Source of the DNA: Gemmatimonadota bacterium
GTDB lineage: Bacteria > Gemmatimonadota > Gemmatimonadetes > Palauibacterales > Palauibacteraceae
Reading direction: 5' to 3'
Assembly: GCA_029863105.1 (NCBI GenBank)
Contig: JAOTWC010000019.1
Span: 1 to 12,709 of the forward strand
DNA length: 12,709 nt
Of this stretch, positions 1 through 6,979 are shown piece after piece. How positions within the stretch are numbered: position 1 is the first letter of the stretch; each line of letters opens with the position of its first letter. The translations under genes and the position numbers were made by a program. The notes under the pieces are model-generated. The model saw nothing but the letters and a program-made list of their open reading frames with translations, did no database searches and was not told where the DNA came from.

Positions 1-554
1 GCGGCGATGCGATACCGGTCGCGCGTAATCTCGAAGTCCTGACGGCGTGCATCCATCTGTCGATTCGCCACGCCCTCCAGGGCCTGGGCCCGCAGCGCAT
101 CGAAATAGGCGACCTTGACCCGCCGCACGACATCGCTCGACGTCGCCGCGAGGCGGTAGTCGGCCGCTTCCCGCCGCGCCCCGCCGGCACCGAGGTTGGC
201 AAACTGATCGGCACCCAGTCTGAGGCCGAAGTTCAGGCCGGTGGAGTTGTTCTTGTTCACATCGTCGATCGGTTCGTCCAGCACCGTCGTCGTCCCGTCC
301 GGATTCTGGAACGTGATCGTGCTGAACTCCGTGCGGCCCACGGACGCGCTCGCGCTCGCCGTGGGGAGAAGTGCTCCCCAGTCCGCCCACCTGCTGGCCG
401 CGGCGGCCGAGGCGGAGGCTTCGGCCGCCGCCATGTCCGGGTTGTGGAGCAATGCGGTGCGGATCGCTTGTTCGAGCGGCAGAGTCTGCTGGCCAGCGGC
501 AGCGGAGGGAGACATCAGCAGTGCGAAGCCCAGGAGGAGCGCGGCCCGGTTCAT
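1..554 (-). CDS. TolC-family outer membrane efflux protein, N-terminal part (runs off left edge)
   Basis: The outer-membrane channel subunit of a tripartite exporter, which would carry substrates from the periplasmic adaptor across the outer membrane. The 184 visible residues begin with a Sec signal peptide (hydrophobic residues about 4-19, likely cleavage near AAA-GQQ at 20-21). The mature start TLPLEQAIRTALLHNPDMAAAEA is followed by an alanine-rich helix and ALLPTASAS, the usual opening of the first helical repeat in outer membrane factors. Later come a strand-like, Asn/Thr-rich stretch (about 80-110) and another long helix (about 125-184). The ATG overlaps the TGA of the adaptor gene as ATGA, with GGAGG nine bases upstream, so the two are translationally coupled. 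The C-terminal half is outside the window. Family assignment is firm; substrate is unknown. Confidence 0.85.
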   Translation of the reverse strand, partial: MNRAALLLGFALLMSPSAAAGQQTLPLEQAIRTALLHNPDMAAAEASASAAAASRWADWGALLPTASASASVGRTEFSTITFQNPDGTTTVLDEPIDDVNKNNSTGLNFGLRLGADQFANLGAGGARREAADYRLAATSSDVVRRVKVAYFDALRAQALEGVANRQMDARRQDFEITRDRYRIA

Positions 555-1765
555 GGATTCTCGCCTCCCTCGCCCAGCATCCGATCGACGGAAACCCGGG
601 CGTCGTGGCTGAGCGTCGTGTGTCCTCCCGTCAACACGACCTCGCCGGGTTCGACGAAATCCTCATCGTCGTCGGGTCCCGGCGCGACGATCTCGACGAA
701 CTCTTCGTTTTCCAGACCCAGCAGCACGTAGCGCCACTTGGCGCGCCCCGTCGTCTTCCCCTCCTCGTCGGGTTGGAACACGAAGACGACGTCTCTCCGG
801 TTGCGCTCCACGACGGCTTCCTTCGGGATGGATACCCGGTCCTCGTACAGGCGCCCCGCGATCCGCACCAGGGTGTGCATGCCGGGGAGAATCCGGGCCT
901 CGGGATTCTCCAGGCGCACGGTCACGCGACTGTACCGGCTCTCCGGGTTGACCACGGGATTCAGAGTGACCACTCGACCGCGAAACGACTCGCCGGGAAA
1001 CGCCGTGAACCGCACGGTCGCCTCGCGGCCCACGTCGAGCGCGGCGATCTCGCTCTCCAGCACCTGGACATCGATGTCGATGCGGGACACGTCGACCACC
1101 GTGGCCACGGAATCTCCCACCGACAGGCGTGAGCCGACGTCGACGGCAAGGTTGGCCACGCGACCGGCATACGGAGCTCTGATCTCCGTTTTCGCCAGGT
1201 CGTACTCCGCGTGCGCGACGCGCGCTTCCGCTCCCGCGACACCGCTGCGGATGCGGGCCAGCCGCTGTCGCTCGGCCAGTATCGTCGGATCGTCGATCTG
1301 GTCGTCGCCGAGCGTCAGGTCCTGATACTCGGCCTGGGCCTGTTCGAGCTGGCCTTGCGCCTCTCGCAGATCCAGTCGATACACCTGCGGATCAACCTGG
1401 ACGAGCAGTTGTCCGCGCTGAACGAACTGCCCTTCCCGCACCGCCACCGCCGTGACAGGACCGCTCACCTCGGCCTGCAGGGGCGCGGAACGTATGGCGG
1501 CGGCCTGGCCTTCCGCCGATACCCAGATCGTGAACGTCCCCTTGCCCGCTCGCGCCGCCTCCACCGGTACCGCCACGCCCGCCGCAAAGGCGGCGCCGGC
1601 GGTCGAGGCGGCCGCGCCACGCGCCGAGTCCACCACCGCCGAGGCGGCGCCGTCCCCGGTCTCCGCATCGGACGCCTGCGTGTCTCGCAGCCTGAGATAC
1701 ACGCCTCCCAGAAGCATCCCTCCGACCACGAACACGCCTATCGTCACGAGATGACGAGATTTCAT
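551..1765 (-). CDS. RND-type efflux periplasmic adaptor (HlyD / membrane fusion protein family)
   Basis: Membrane fusion protein linking an inner-membrane pump to an outer-membrane channel. The 404-residue product has an N-terminal signal anchor (about 7-24), a low-complexity Ala/Asp linker (about 30-70), the first lipoyl half (98-126, SGPVTAVAVREGQFVQRGQLL), an alpha-helical hairpin (about 130-192), the second lipoyl half (195-225, IRAPYAGRVANLAVDVGSRL), then beta-barrel and membrane-proximal parts (about 228-395). There is no lipobox cysteine, so it is anchored by the transmembrane helix, not by lipid. A hydrophilic insert with an acidic run (PDDDEDF, 364-370) lies in the last domain. I chose the ATG at 1765; an in-frame TTG two codons upstream is less likely. 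The stop overlaps the start of the TolC-type gene. The pump gene is not visible, so an ABC partner instead of RND cannot be excluded. Confidence 0.88.
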   Translation of the reverse strand: MKSRHLVTIGVFVVGGMLLGGVYLRLRDTQASDAETGDGAASAVVDSARGAAASTAGAAFAAGVAVPVEAARAGKGTFTIWVSAEGQAAAIRSAPLQAEVSGPVTAVAVREGQFVQRGQLLVQVDPQVYRLDLREAQGQLEQAQAEYQDLTLGDDQIDDPTILAERQRLARIRSGVAGAEARVAHAEYDLAKTEIRAPYAGRVANLAVDVGSRLSVGDSVATVVDVSRIDIDVQVLESEIAALDVGREATVRFTAFPGESFRGRVVTLNPVVNPESRYSRVTVRLENPEARILPGMHTLVRIAGRLYEDRVSIPKEAVVERNRRDVVFVFQPDEEGKTTGRAKWRYVLLGLENEEFVEIVAPGPDDDEDFVEPGEVVLTGGHTTLSHDARVSVDRMLGEGGENP

Positions 1766-1917
1766 CCGCAACCGTCCCGTCCTTGGGTGCAGGGTACCCG
1801 CGCAACCGTTGTTCGGCTGCGCAGAACATATCGGAAATCTGGATCAACTTAACGTCAAACTGGTCGCGTCAATCGTTCCTTATGACATACACGTCAGTGG
1901 GTTGGTTGCATCGATGC
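1766..1917 (-). promoter_or_regulatory. Non-coding gap upstream of the efflux genes with repeated TGACG motifs
   Basis: This 152-nt gap between the antiporter stop and the adaptor start is richer in A/T than its surroundings, as expected of a promoter region. On the minus strand TGACG occurs three times (plus-strand cgtca at 1853-1857, 1867-1871 and 1892-1896), two of them as TTGACG, a good -35 match. A TGAC-N6-GTCA inverted repeat lies at 1883-1896. No -10 hexamer at ideal spacing is obvious; TATGTT lies 22 nt after the nearer TTGACG. A 10-bp palindrome GCATCGATGC (1908-1917) abuts the antiporter stop. No terminator with a T-run was seen. A promoter/operator here is an inference. Confidence 0.35.
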
Positions 1918-3042
1918 TCAGCCGGGCAGAAACCAGAAACCCATGCCGAGAATCAGGTAGACGGCGAGCAACTGGACGCCCTCCATCCAGTGTGATTCCC
2001 CGTCCTGCGAGATCAGAGCCATGATTCCGACCGACAGTCCCACGGCAACGACTTCAAACGGCGTGAATACCAGGTCCATCGGAGCCGGACCGATGACGTA
2101 GCTGAGAAACACGAGCAGTGGCGAGACGAACAGGGCGATCTGCATCGACGATCCGACAGCGATGTTCACCGCCAGGTCCATCTTGTTTCTGATCGACATC
2201 AAGATCGCCGTCGAATGCTCGGCCGCGTTGCCGATCAGCGCGACCAGGATCACCCCGACGAACACCTCGCTCATGCCCAGGTCATCCGCCGCGGCTTCGA
2301 CGGCGCCCACGAGCGCCTCCGACATCAGGCCGACCAGAGCGGCTGAACCCACGAGGAGCACCAGCGCGCTCCGCGCCGTGCCCACCGGCGAGAGGTGCTC
2401 CCCCGCATCGCCTGCCCGCACGCCGTCCGGAACTCCATGACGGTGGGCTTCGGCCGCGGCTCCGAGATACAGGTGAGAGTGGGTTTTCAGGCTGAACACG
2501 AGGCTGAGCACGTACGTGGCCATCAGAACGATCGAGATGTCCCGACTCAACGTCAGCTCCGTACCGGCCGGCACATCGGCCACGGCATGGAAGATCGCAG
2601 GAATCACGAGGCCGATCGCGCTGAGCACGAGCAGGGTCGCGCCCAGGCTGGCGGCCGTCTTGTTGAACGTCTGGACGGGATGGCGCAGGCCACCGAGCAG
2701 GGCGCCGAGCCCGAACACGAGCAGGACGTTTCCGATGATCGACCCGGTCAACGACGCCTTCACGACGTCCTGCAGGCCCGCCTTCAGGGCAAATCCGGCG
2801 ATGATCAACTCCGCGGCGTTACCGAACGTCGCGTTGAGCAGTCCCCCCAGGCCCGCACCCACATGCTCCGCGAGCCGCTCCGTCGCCCGGCCCATGTAAC
2901 CCGCCAGAGGAATGATCGCGATGCCGGCCGACAGGAAGATCGGTGTACCATGAACCCCCAGCACGAACTCGAGGACGAGGGTGATCGGCACGAACACCAG
3001 CAGAACGGCAAGCGCGTTTTCGAGGCGGAACCAGCGGGCCAC
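1918..3042 (-). CDS. CAX-family calcium/cation:proton antiporter
   Basis: Inner-membrane antiporter exchanging Ca2+ (or Na+/K+ as in ChaA) for protons. The 374-residue product is almost entirely hydrophobic helices and shows the internal duplication of the Ca2+:cation antiporter superfamily. The first c-repeat is at 70-82 (ATFGNAAELIIA) and the second at 268-280 (ALIGNAAEHSTAI), carrying the key glutamates E78 and E275. A hydrophilic loop between the halves (188-218) is rich in His, Asp and Glu, as expected for the acidic loop. Length is close to E. coli ChaA. I start at the GTG at 3042 because AGGAG lies five bases upstream; an in-frame ATG at 3078 has no Shine-Dalgarno sequence and adds only polar residues. 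It lies 99 nt after the tRNA-Cys. Ion preference cannot be read from sequence. Confidence 0.9.
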   Translation of the reverse strand: MARWFRLENALAVLLVFVPITLVLEFVLGVHGTPIFLSAGIAIIPLAGYMGRATERLAEHVGAGLGGLLNATFGNAAELIIAGFALKAGLQDVVKASLTGSIIGNVLLVFGLGALLGGLRHPVQTFNKTAASLGATLLVLSAIGLVIPAIFHAVADVPAGTELTLSRDISIVLMATYVLSLVFSLKTHSHLYLGAAAEAHRHGVPDGVRAGDAGEHLSPVGTARSALVLLVGSAALVGLMSEALVGAVEAAADDLGMSEVFVGVILVALIGNAAEHSTAILMSIRNKMDLAVNIAVGSSMQIALFVSPLLVFLSYVIGPAPMDLVFTPFEVVAVGLSVGIMALISQDGESHWMEGVQLLAVYLILGMGFWFLPG

Positions 3043-3047
3043 GGAGA

Positions 3048-3052
3048 CTCCT
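3048..3052 (-). promoter_or_regulatory. Shine-Dalgarno site deciding the antiporter start
   Basis: AGGAG on the minus strand, five bases before the GTG at 3042. The upstream ATG at 3078 is preceded by CCGGCCC, with no ribosome-binding sequence, so this site favours the shorter protein. Confidence 0.6.
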
Positions 3053-3141
3053 GTCGTCGGCGTCGAGGCCCGGGGCATGGGCCGGTTGCGGGACGCTATT
3101 CACGAGCGCACCCGGATGCAACGAGTAGAAGGAGCGAAGTA

Positions 3142-3212
3142 AGGTGCCGTCCGGATTCGAACCGGAGTAGGGGGCTTTGCAGGCCCCTGCCTAACCGCTC
3201 GGCCACGGCACC
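3142..3212 (-). tRNA. tRNA-Cys (anticodon GCA)
   Basis: A 71-nt cloverleaf read on the minus strand. The acceptor stem is GGTGCCG/CGGCACC (7 bp). The D-arm is GCC/GGC with a 9-nt loop. The anticodon stem GGGGC/GCCCC encloses loop CTGCAAA, giving anticodon GCA (plus strand 3178-3180). The variable loop is CTAC, and the T-stem TCCGG/CCGGA encloses TTCGAAT. Position 73 is U, the known identity element for cysteinyl-tRNA synthetase. CCA is not encoded (TAC follows), so a CCA-adding enzyme is needed. It lies 67 nt after the recN stop, on the same strand as the operon. Confidence 0.96.
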
Positions 3213-3279
3213 ATCCGCCGTCCAACCCAGTGGCGGGCACCCATCGTATCGACGCGATGCGGCTCCGGAAAGGGAACGC

Positions 3280-4953
3280 CTATTGTGCGGGACCGGCTGC
3301 CGCCAGGAGTTCCTCGGCATGCCTCCGCGACGTGTCACTGTCGGGATCGCCGCCCAGCATGCGTGCGACTTCGCCCACTCGCTCAGCTCCCCGCAGCGTG
3401 ATCGCCCTCGTTTCCGCCATGCCCCGGGCATCCGATTTCTCCACCCGCAAATGGCTACTGGCGCGTGAAGCGATCTGAGCCAGGTGTGTGACCACGAACA
3501 CCTGGTGTCCCTCCGCCACTTCGGCGAGCCTGGCCGCCACCTGATGCGCTACCCGGCCGCCAACACCCGCATCGATCTCGTCGAACACCAGACAGGGGAC
3601 CGGATCCACGCCGGCCAGGACGGTCTTCAGGGCGAGCATCACCCGGCTCAATTCCCCGCCCGAGCTCACGCGCGACAACGGGCCAGGATCGAACCCCTGA
3701 TTCAGGCTCACCCGAAATTCCGCCAGCTCCGAGCCCGAAGGCCCGATGGTCTCGCGAGGCTCCAGGCAGACGCTGAACCTCCCGCCGTCCATGCCGAGGG
3801 ACGGCAGCAGGTTCATGACCTCGTGTTCGAGACGCGAGGAGGCCGCCCGCCGCCGCTCTGTGAGGATCGTGGCCACCCGGCCCAGGGACGTCCGGGCCTC
3901 CTGCTCCTCTCCCGCGAGCCGACGCAACTCCAGGTCTGACGTGTCAATCGCCTCCAGCTCCTCACGAATCTTCTCCGCCTCGGCGAGAATTTCGTCGACG
4001 GATCCGCGGTACTTCCGCTTCAGCTGGTCGATGGCTGACAGCCGTTCCCGCATCACCTCGAGCCTTGCCGGGTCGTGCTCCACCCTGCCGTGGTAGGCTG
4101 CCAGGCGCCGGCCCAGTTCGTCAACCGCCCTCAGAGCCGTCTCGTGCAGATCCGCGAGATCCTGCGCCGACGGATCGATCCGGATGAGATCGCCCAGGCG
4201 GCGTCCTTGCTCGCCGAGTCGATCCAGCAGCGCCTCGTCCCCCCCGTACAGAGACTCCGCCAGCGTTCCCGACAGCTCCAGCAGCTCCTCCGAATGCTCG
4301 AGGCGCCGCACCTCGATCCGCGTCTCCTCTTCTTCCCCCGTCCTCAGGTCCGCGTCGTTGATCTCGCCGAGCTTGAATCGCAGAAAGTCGGCCCGTTCGC
4401 GTATGCTGTCCACTCGCTCCGAAAGGGCTTCGCGCCGCTCGATCAGGCCGGCCAGTCGGGCGTGCGCCTCCTCCACTGCCCGAACTTCCTGCGAAGCGGC
4501 CGCGAATTCGTCCAGCATCGCCTGCTGCACGGGTCGTGAGAGGAGTGCCTGATGCTCATGCTGGCCGTGAAGATCGACGAGCATCGCCGCGAGGCCCTTG
4601 ATCAGGCCGGCCGTGACGGGAGTGCCGTTGATCCAGGCCCGGTTCCGCCCTTCCCGTTGGACTTCGCGCCGAATGATGATCCATCCCTCCGCGGCCTCGA
4701 TTCCCACCTCGTCACAGTGGCGCGCGATGGCCGGGTGCCCGCTGATATCGAACCGGCCCTCGACGGAGGCACTCTCCTCACCCGCCCGCACGACGTGGGA
4801 GCTCGCCCTCTCCCCCAGCAACAGGGACAGGGCGCCGACGAGCAGGGACTTTCCGGCGCCGGTCTCACCCGTCAGCACGGTGAGGCCCGGACCGAACTCC
4901 AGGCGGACGTCCTGAACGACGGCATAGTTGCGGACGCGCAGCTCGGTCAGCAC
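3280..4953 (-). CDS. recN: DNA repair protein RecN (SMC-like ATPase)
   Basis: SMC-like ATPase acting early in RecA-dependent repair of double-strand breaks in the cytoplasm. The 557-residue product matches the usual RecN length (about 550). Walker A GETGAGKS is at 29-36, and conserved HGQHEHQALL follows the N-terminal lobe. A long central coiled coil (about 150-350) is rich in Glu, Arg and Leu. The C-terminal lobe holds the signature SSGGELS (430-436), Walker B CLVFDE with D458/E459, and the switch THLAQIA with H490. The reading frame stays open 53 codons further upstream inside nadK, but those residues are Cys/Arg-rich and unlike RecN. The GTG at 4953 begins LTELRVRNYAVV, the typical RecN N-terminus, and has GAGGA upstream. 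It follows the nadK stop by 4 nt and is the last protein gene of the operon. Confidence 0.97.
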   Translation of the reverse strand: MLTELRVRNYAVVQDVRLEFGPGLTVLTGETGAGKSLLVGALSLLLGERASSHVVRAGEESASVEGRFDISGHPAIARHCDEVGIEAAEGWIIIRREVQREGRNRAWINGTPVTAGLIKGLAAMLVDLHGQHEHQALLSRPVQQAMLDEFAAASQEVRAVEEAHARLAGLIERREALSERVDSIRERADFLRFKLGEINDADLRTGEEEETRIEVRRLEHSEELLELSGTLAESLYGGDEALLDRLGEQGRRLGDLIRIDPSAQDLADLHETALRAVDELGRRLAAYHGRVEHDPARLEVMRERLSAIDQLKRKYRGSVDEILAEAEKIREELEAIDTSDLELRRLAGEEQEARTSLGRVATILTERRRAASSRLEHEVMNLLPSLGMDGGRFSVCLEPRETIGPSGSELAEFRVSLNQGFDPGPLSRVSSGGELSRVMLALKTVLAGVDPVPCLVFDEIDAGVGGRVAHQVAARLAEVAEGHQVFVVTHLAQIASRASSHLRVEKSDARGMAETRAITLRGAERVGEVARMLGGDPDSDTSRRHAEELLAAAGPAQ

Positions 4954-4957
4954 CGGG

Positions 4958-5806
4958 TCATTCCTCGTCGGGGCGCACGTCACCCCAGCGCAGCTTGCGG
5001 CGGAGTACGGAGAAGAAGCTGTCGTCCGGCAGGCGCAACAGCCGCAGCGAGTGGGGTGAGCGCCGGATCGACACGCGGTCTCCCCCCGCCAGTTCAACCT
5101 GTGCCTCGCCATCGACGGACACGAGCGTACCCCGCATGCCGCTGAGGATGTCGATCTCGATCGTCGAATCCGCCCCGACTACGAGCGGCCGGATGGCCAG
5201 GGAATGGGGGCAGATGGGCGCCGCGACGATCGCATCGAGAGAGGGAACGAGGATCGGACCGCCCGCGGACAGGCTGTAGGCGGTCGATCCGGTCGCAGTG
5301 GACAGGATGATTCCGTCGGCGCTGTACTGGCCAACGGCATCACCGTCGATCCACACTCGCATGCGGAGGAGCCGGGCCGCACCGCTCTTGTGGACGACGG
5401 CGTCGTTGACGGCGTACCAGGATCGCCCGACCGCCCGAACCTCCAGCGCCAGCCGCTTGTCCTCGACGAGGGTGCCCGACTTGAGGTGCTCGAGCATTTC
5501 TTCGAGCCGGTCGAGGGGTCCAGCCGTGAGAAAGCCCAACTTGCCCAGGTTGCAGCCGAGCACCGGCAGCCCGTGCGGTCCTGCCAGGCCGGCGCCCCGC
5601 AGCAGCGTTCCGTCTCCGCCAAGCGTCAGCAGGGCATCCAACTCTCCGAGATGCGAGTCGAGATCCGGCCATTCCGCATCCGCGGCGGACCGCACGACCT
5701 CGTCGGCGAACAGCTGAAAGACGGAGTCCCCTGCCGCCAGCCGCACGCGGTCGACCACGGCGGGCAGGTCCGGATAGCCCGGGGATCCGACGAGTCCTAC
5801 TCGCAT
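4958..5806 (-). CDS. nadK: NAD kinase
   Basis: Cytoplasmic ATP (or polyphosphate)-dependent phosphorylation of NAD to NADP. The 282-residue product has the family motifs in order: GGDGTLLR (63-70), NLGKLGFLT (86-94), NDAVVH (134-139), DGIILSTATGSTAYSLSAGGP (164-184) and the PHSL segment (200-203). The block usually written TPTGSTAY reads TATGSTAY here, a Pro-to-Ala change at residue 171; all other core residues are kept. The ATG has GGAG eight bases upstream. One base separates it from the ispA stop, and four bases separate its own stop from recN. NADP made here feeds FolD and other reductive steps, but the clustering is more likely a housekeeping operon than a pathway. Confidence 0.97.
   Translation of the reverse strand: MRVGLVGSPGYPDLPAVVDRVRLAAGDSVFQLFADEVVRSAADAEWPDLDSHLGELDALLTLGGDGTLLRGAGLAGPHGLPVLGCNLGKLGFLTAGPLDRLEEMLEHLKSGTLVEDKRLALEVRAVGRSWYAVNDAVVHKSGAARLLRMRVWIDGDAVGQYSADGIILSTATGSTAYSLSAGGPILVPSLDAIVAAPICPHSLAIRPLVVGADSTIEIDILSGMRGTLVSVDGEAQVELAGGDRVSIRRSPHSLRLLRLPDDSFFSVLRRKLRWGDVRPDEE
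4962..4966 (-). promoter_or_regulatory. Shine-Dalgarno site deciding the recN start
   Basis: GAGGA on the minus strand, eight bases before the GTG at 4953 and inside the last codons of nadK. It supports the short 557-residue RecN over a version extended into nadK. Confidence 0.6.
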
Positions 5807-5807
5807 C

Positions 5808-6710
5808 TCAATGTCTCCTCGCGAGAATCCAGTCGGCGATCAGGCGAAGATCGTGCGGTTGAGGCAATCCGTCGAGTTCTACCTCCGCCGCCCGTACGAG
5901 CTCGCGGCTCAGGCGCTCCGCTTCCGGGAGACCGTGTACACCGGGATATGTAGCCTTCTGCAGCACCGAATCCCTCCCACTCACCTTGCCCAACTCGTCG
6001 GTCGTACCGCGCAGATCAAGAATGTCGTCGATCGCCTGAAACGCCAGACCAAGCCGCATCCCGAAGCGTTCCAGTCGATCCACGTGTTTCCTGCTCCCGC
6101 CCGCCGCGACAGCCCCCATCGCGGCTGAGGCCGCGATCAACCGGGCCGTCTTGCCTTCGTGGATCTGCTCGAGCTCGTCGGGCGAGACGGCCCGGCCCTC
6201 GGCGCGAAGGTCCAGGAGTTGGCCGCCGACCATGCCCTGCCCGCCCGCCGCCGCCGTCAATCGCGCCACGAGATGGTCGGACTGCTCCGCGGACAGGCCC
6301 AGTGGACCGCTTGCCAGCCCCACGGCCTGCACGGCCAGTGGCATCATCGCCGCGCCGGCGAGCACGGCGGCCGGCACGCCGTACACGACGTGCAACGTGG
6401 GCCGGCCCCTTCGGAGCACGTCGTCGTCCATGCACGGCAGGTCGTCATGAACCAGAGAGTAGGCGTGCACGAGTTCCACGCTGCAGGCCATCCGAGTGGC
6501 GTTCTCGGCCTCGCCGCCCGTGGCTTTGAATGCCGCCATGAGGAGGAGCGGTCGAATCCTCTTGCCCGGTGCCAGCACGGCGTACCGGATCGGTTCTGCC
6601 AGTTCACTCGGTACGTCTGCCAACAACTCGTCAAGCAGACCCGGCAAGGTCGCGTCCACCTGATGTTGATACCAGGCGATCGGATCAGATTGGAAACCGG
6701 CTGCTGTCAT
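5808..6710 (-). CDS. ispA: Polyprenyl synthetase, farnesyl diphosphate synthase type (IspA)
   Basis: Condenses isopentenyl diphosphate with DMAPP and geranyl diphosphate to give farnesyl diphosphate, the precursor of undecaprenyl and quinone side chains. The 300-residue product has GKRIRP (49-54), the first Asp-rich motif DDLPCMDDD (89-97) followed by LRRGRPT, and the second motif DDILD (228-232). QKATYPGVHGL at 251-261 is the usual C-terminal substrate block. The two-residue insertion in the first Asp-rich motif and Tyr84 five residues before it match bacterial short-chain (C15) IspA, though geranylgeranyl output cannot be excluded. Start ATG overlaps the xseB stop as ATGA, giving coupled translation. 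A dxs gene, often next to ispA, is absent here. Confidence 0.94.
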   Translation of the reverse strand: MTAAGFQSDPIAWYQHQVDATLPGLLDELLADVPSELAEPIRYAVLAPGKRIRPLLLMAAFKATGGEAENATRMACSVELVHAYSLVHDDLPCMDDDVLRRGRPTLHVVYGVPAAVLAGAAMMPLAVQAVGLASGPLGLSAEQSDHLVARLTAAAGGQGMVGGQLLDLRAEGRAVSPDELEQIHEGKTARLIAASAAMGAVAAGGSRKHVDRLERFGMRLGLAFQAIDDILDLRGTTDELGKVSGRDSVLQKATYPGVHGLPEAERLSRELVRAAEVELDGLPQPHDLRLIADWILARRH

Positions 6711-6979
6711 GGAGTGCCCGTCCCATCCGCCTCCTCGCGGACGGGCGCTTCGAAACCGATCGCCTCGAGGTCACCCCCGGCCGATTCGATCAGCTCTTCC
6801 ACACGCCCCTCGGCGGCGTCCAGCAGTCGACCGGCGTCCCTGAGACAGGCGACGCCCCTCTCGAACAGCGACAGGGCTTCATCGAGTTCGAGATCCTCCG
6901 CGCCCAGACGGTCGACGACGGACTCGAGATCCGTGAGCAGTTGCTCGAACGTGGCCGTGGGTGGCGTTCGCTCACTCAT
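6707..6979 (-). CDS. xseB: Exodeoxyribonuclease VII small subunit
   Basis: Small subunit of exonuclease VII, which binds several copies per XseA and is needed for cleavage of single-stranded DNA into oligonucleotides. The 90-residue product has the family core FEQLLTDLESVVDRL (11-25) followed by LELDEALSLFERGVACLRDAGRLLDAAEGRVEELI (30-64), two amphipathic helices, then an acidic tail. The ATG at 6979 lies within the last codons of xseA, giving an 8-nt overlap (ATGAGTGA holds this start and the xseA stop). The frame remains open 14 codons further upstream, but that stretch is Ser/Arg-rich and would overlap xseA more deeply, so the shorter form is preferred. Its stop overlaps the ispA start. 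Confidence 0.95.
   Translation of the reverse strand: MSERTPPTATFEQLLTDLESVVDRLGAEDLELDEALSLFERGVACLRDAGRLLDAAEGRVEELIESAGGDLEAIGFEAPVREEADGTGTP

Noticed and set aside
1908..1917. Palindrome GCATCGATGC next to the antiporter stop as a terminator
   Set aside because: Only a 3-4 bp stem could form around a tight loop, and no T-run follows on either strand.
3079..3141. Possible promoter for the antiporter (TTGCAT, 17 nt, TAGCGT) in the gap after tRNA-Cys
   Set aside because: Each hexamer matches the consensus at only three positions, which is no better than chance in this sequence.
2395..3468. Plus-strand open frame across the antiporter, tRNA and recN end
   Set aside because: It runs antisense through a transfer RNA and two real genes, and its composition is Arg/His/Gln-rich without a domain.
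4954..5112. 53-codon N-terminal extension of RecN into nadK
   Set aside because: The residues are Cys/Arg-rich and unlike RecN. The GTG at 4953 with GAGGA upstream gives the typical N-terminus.
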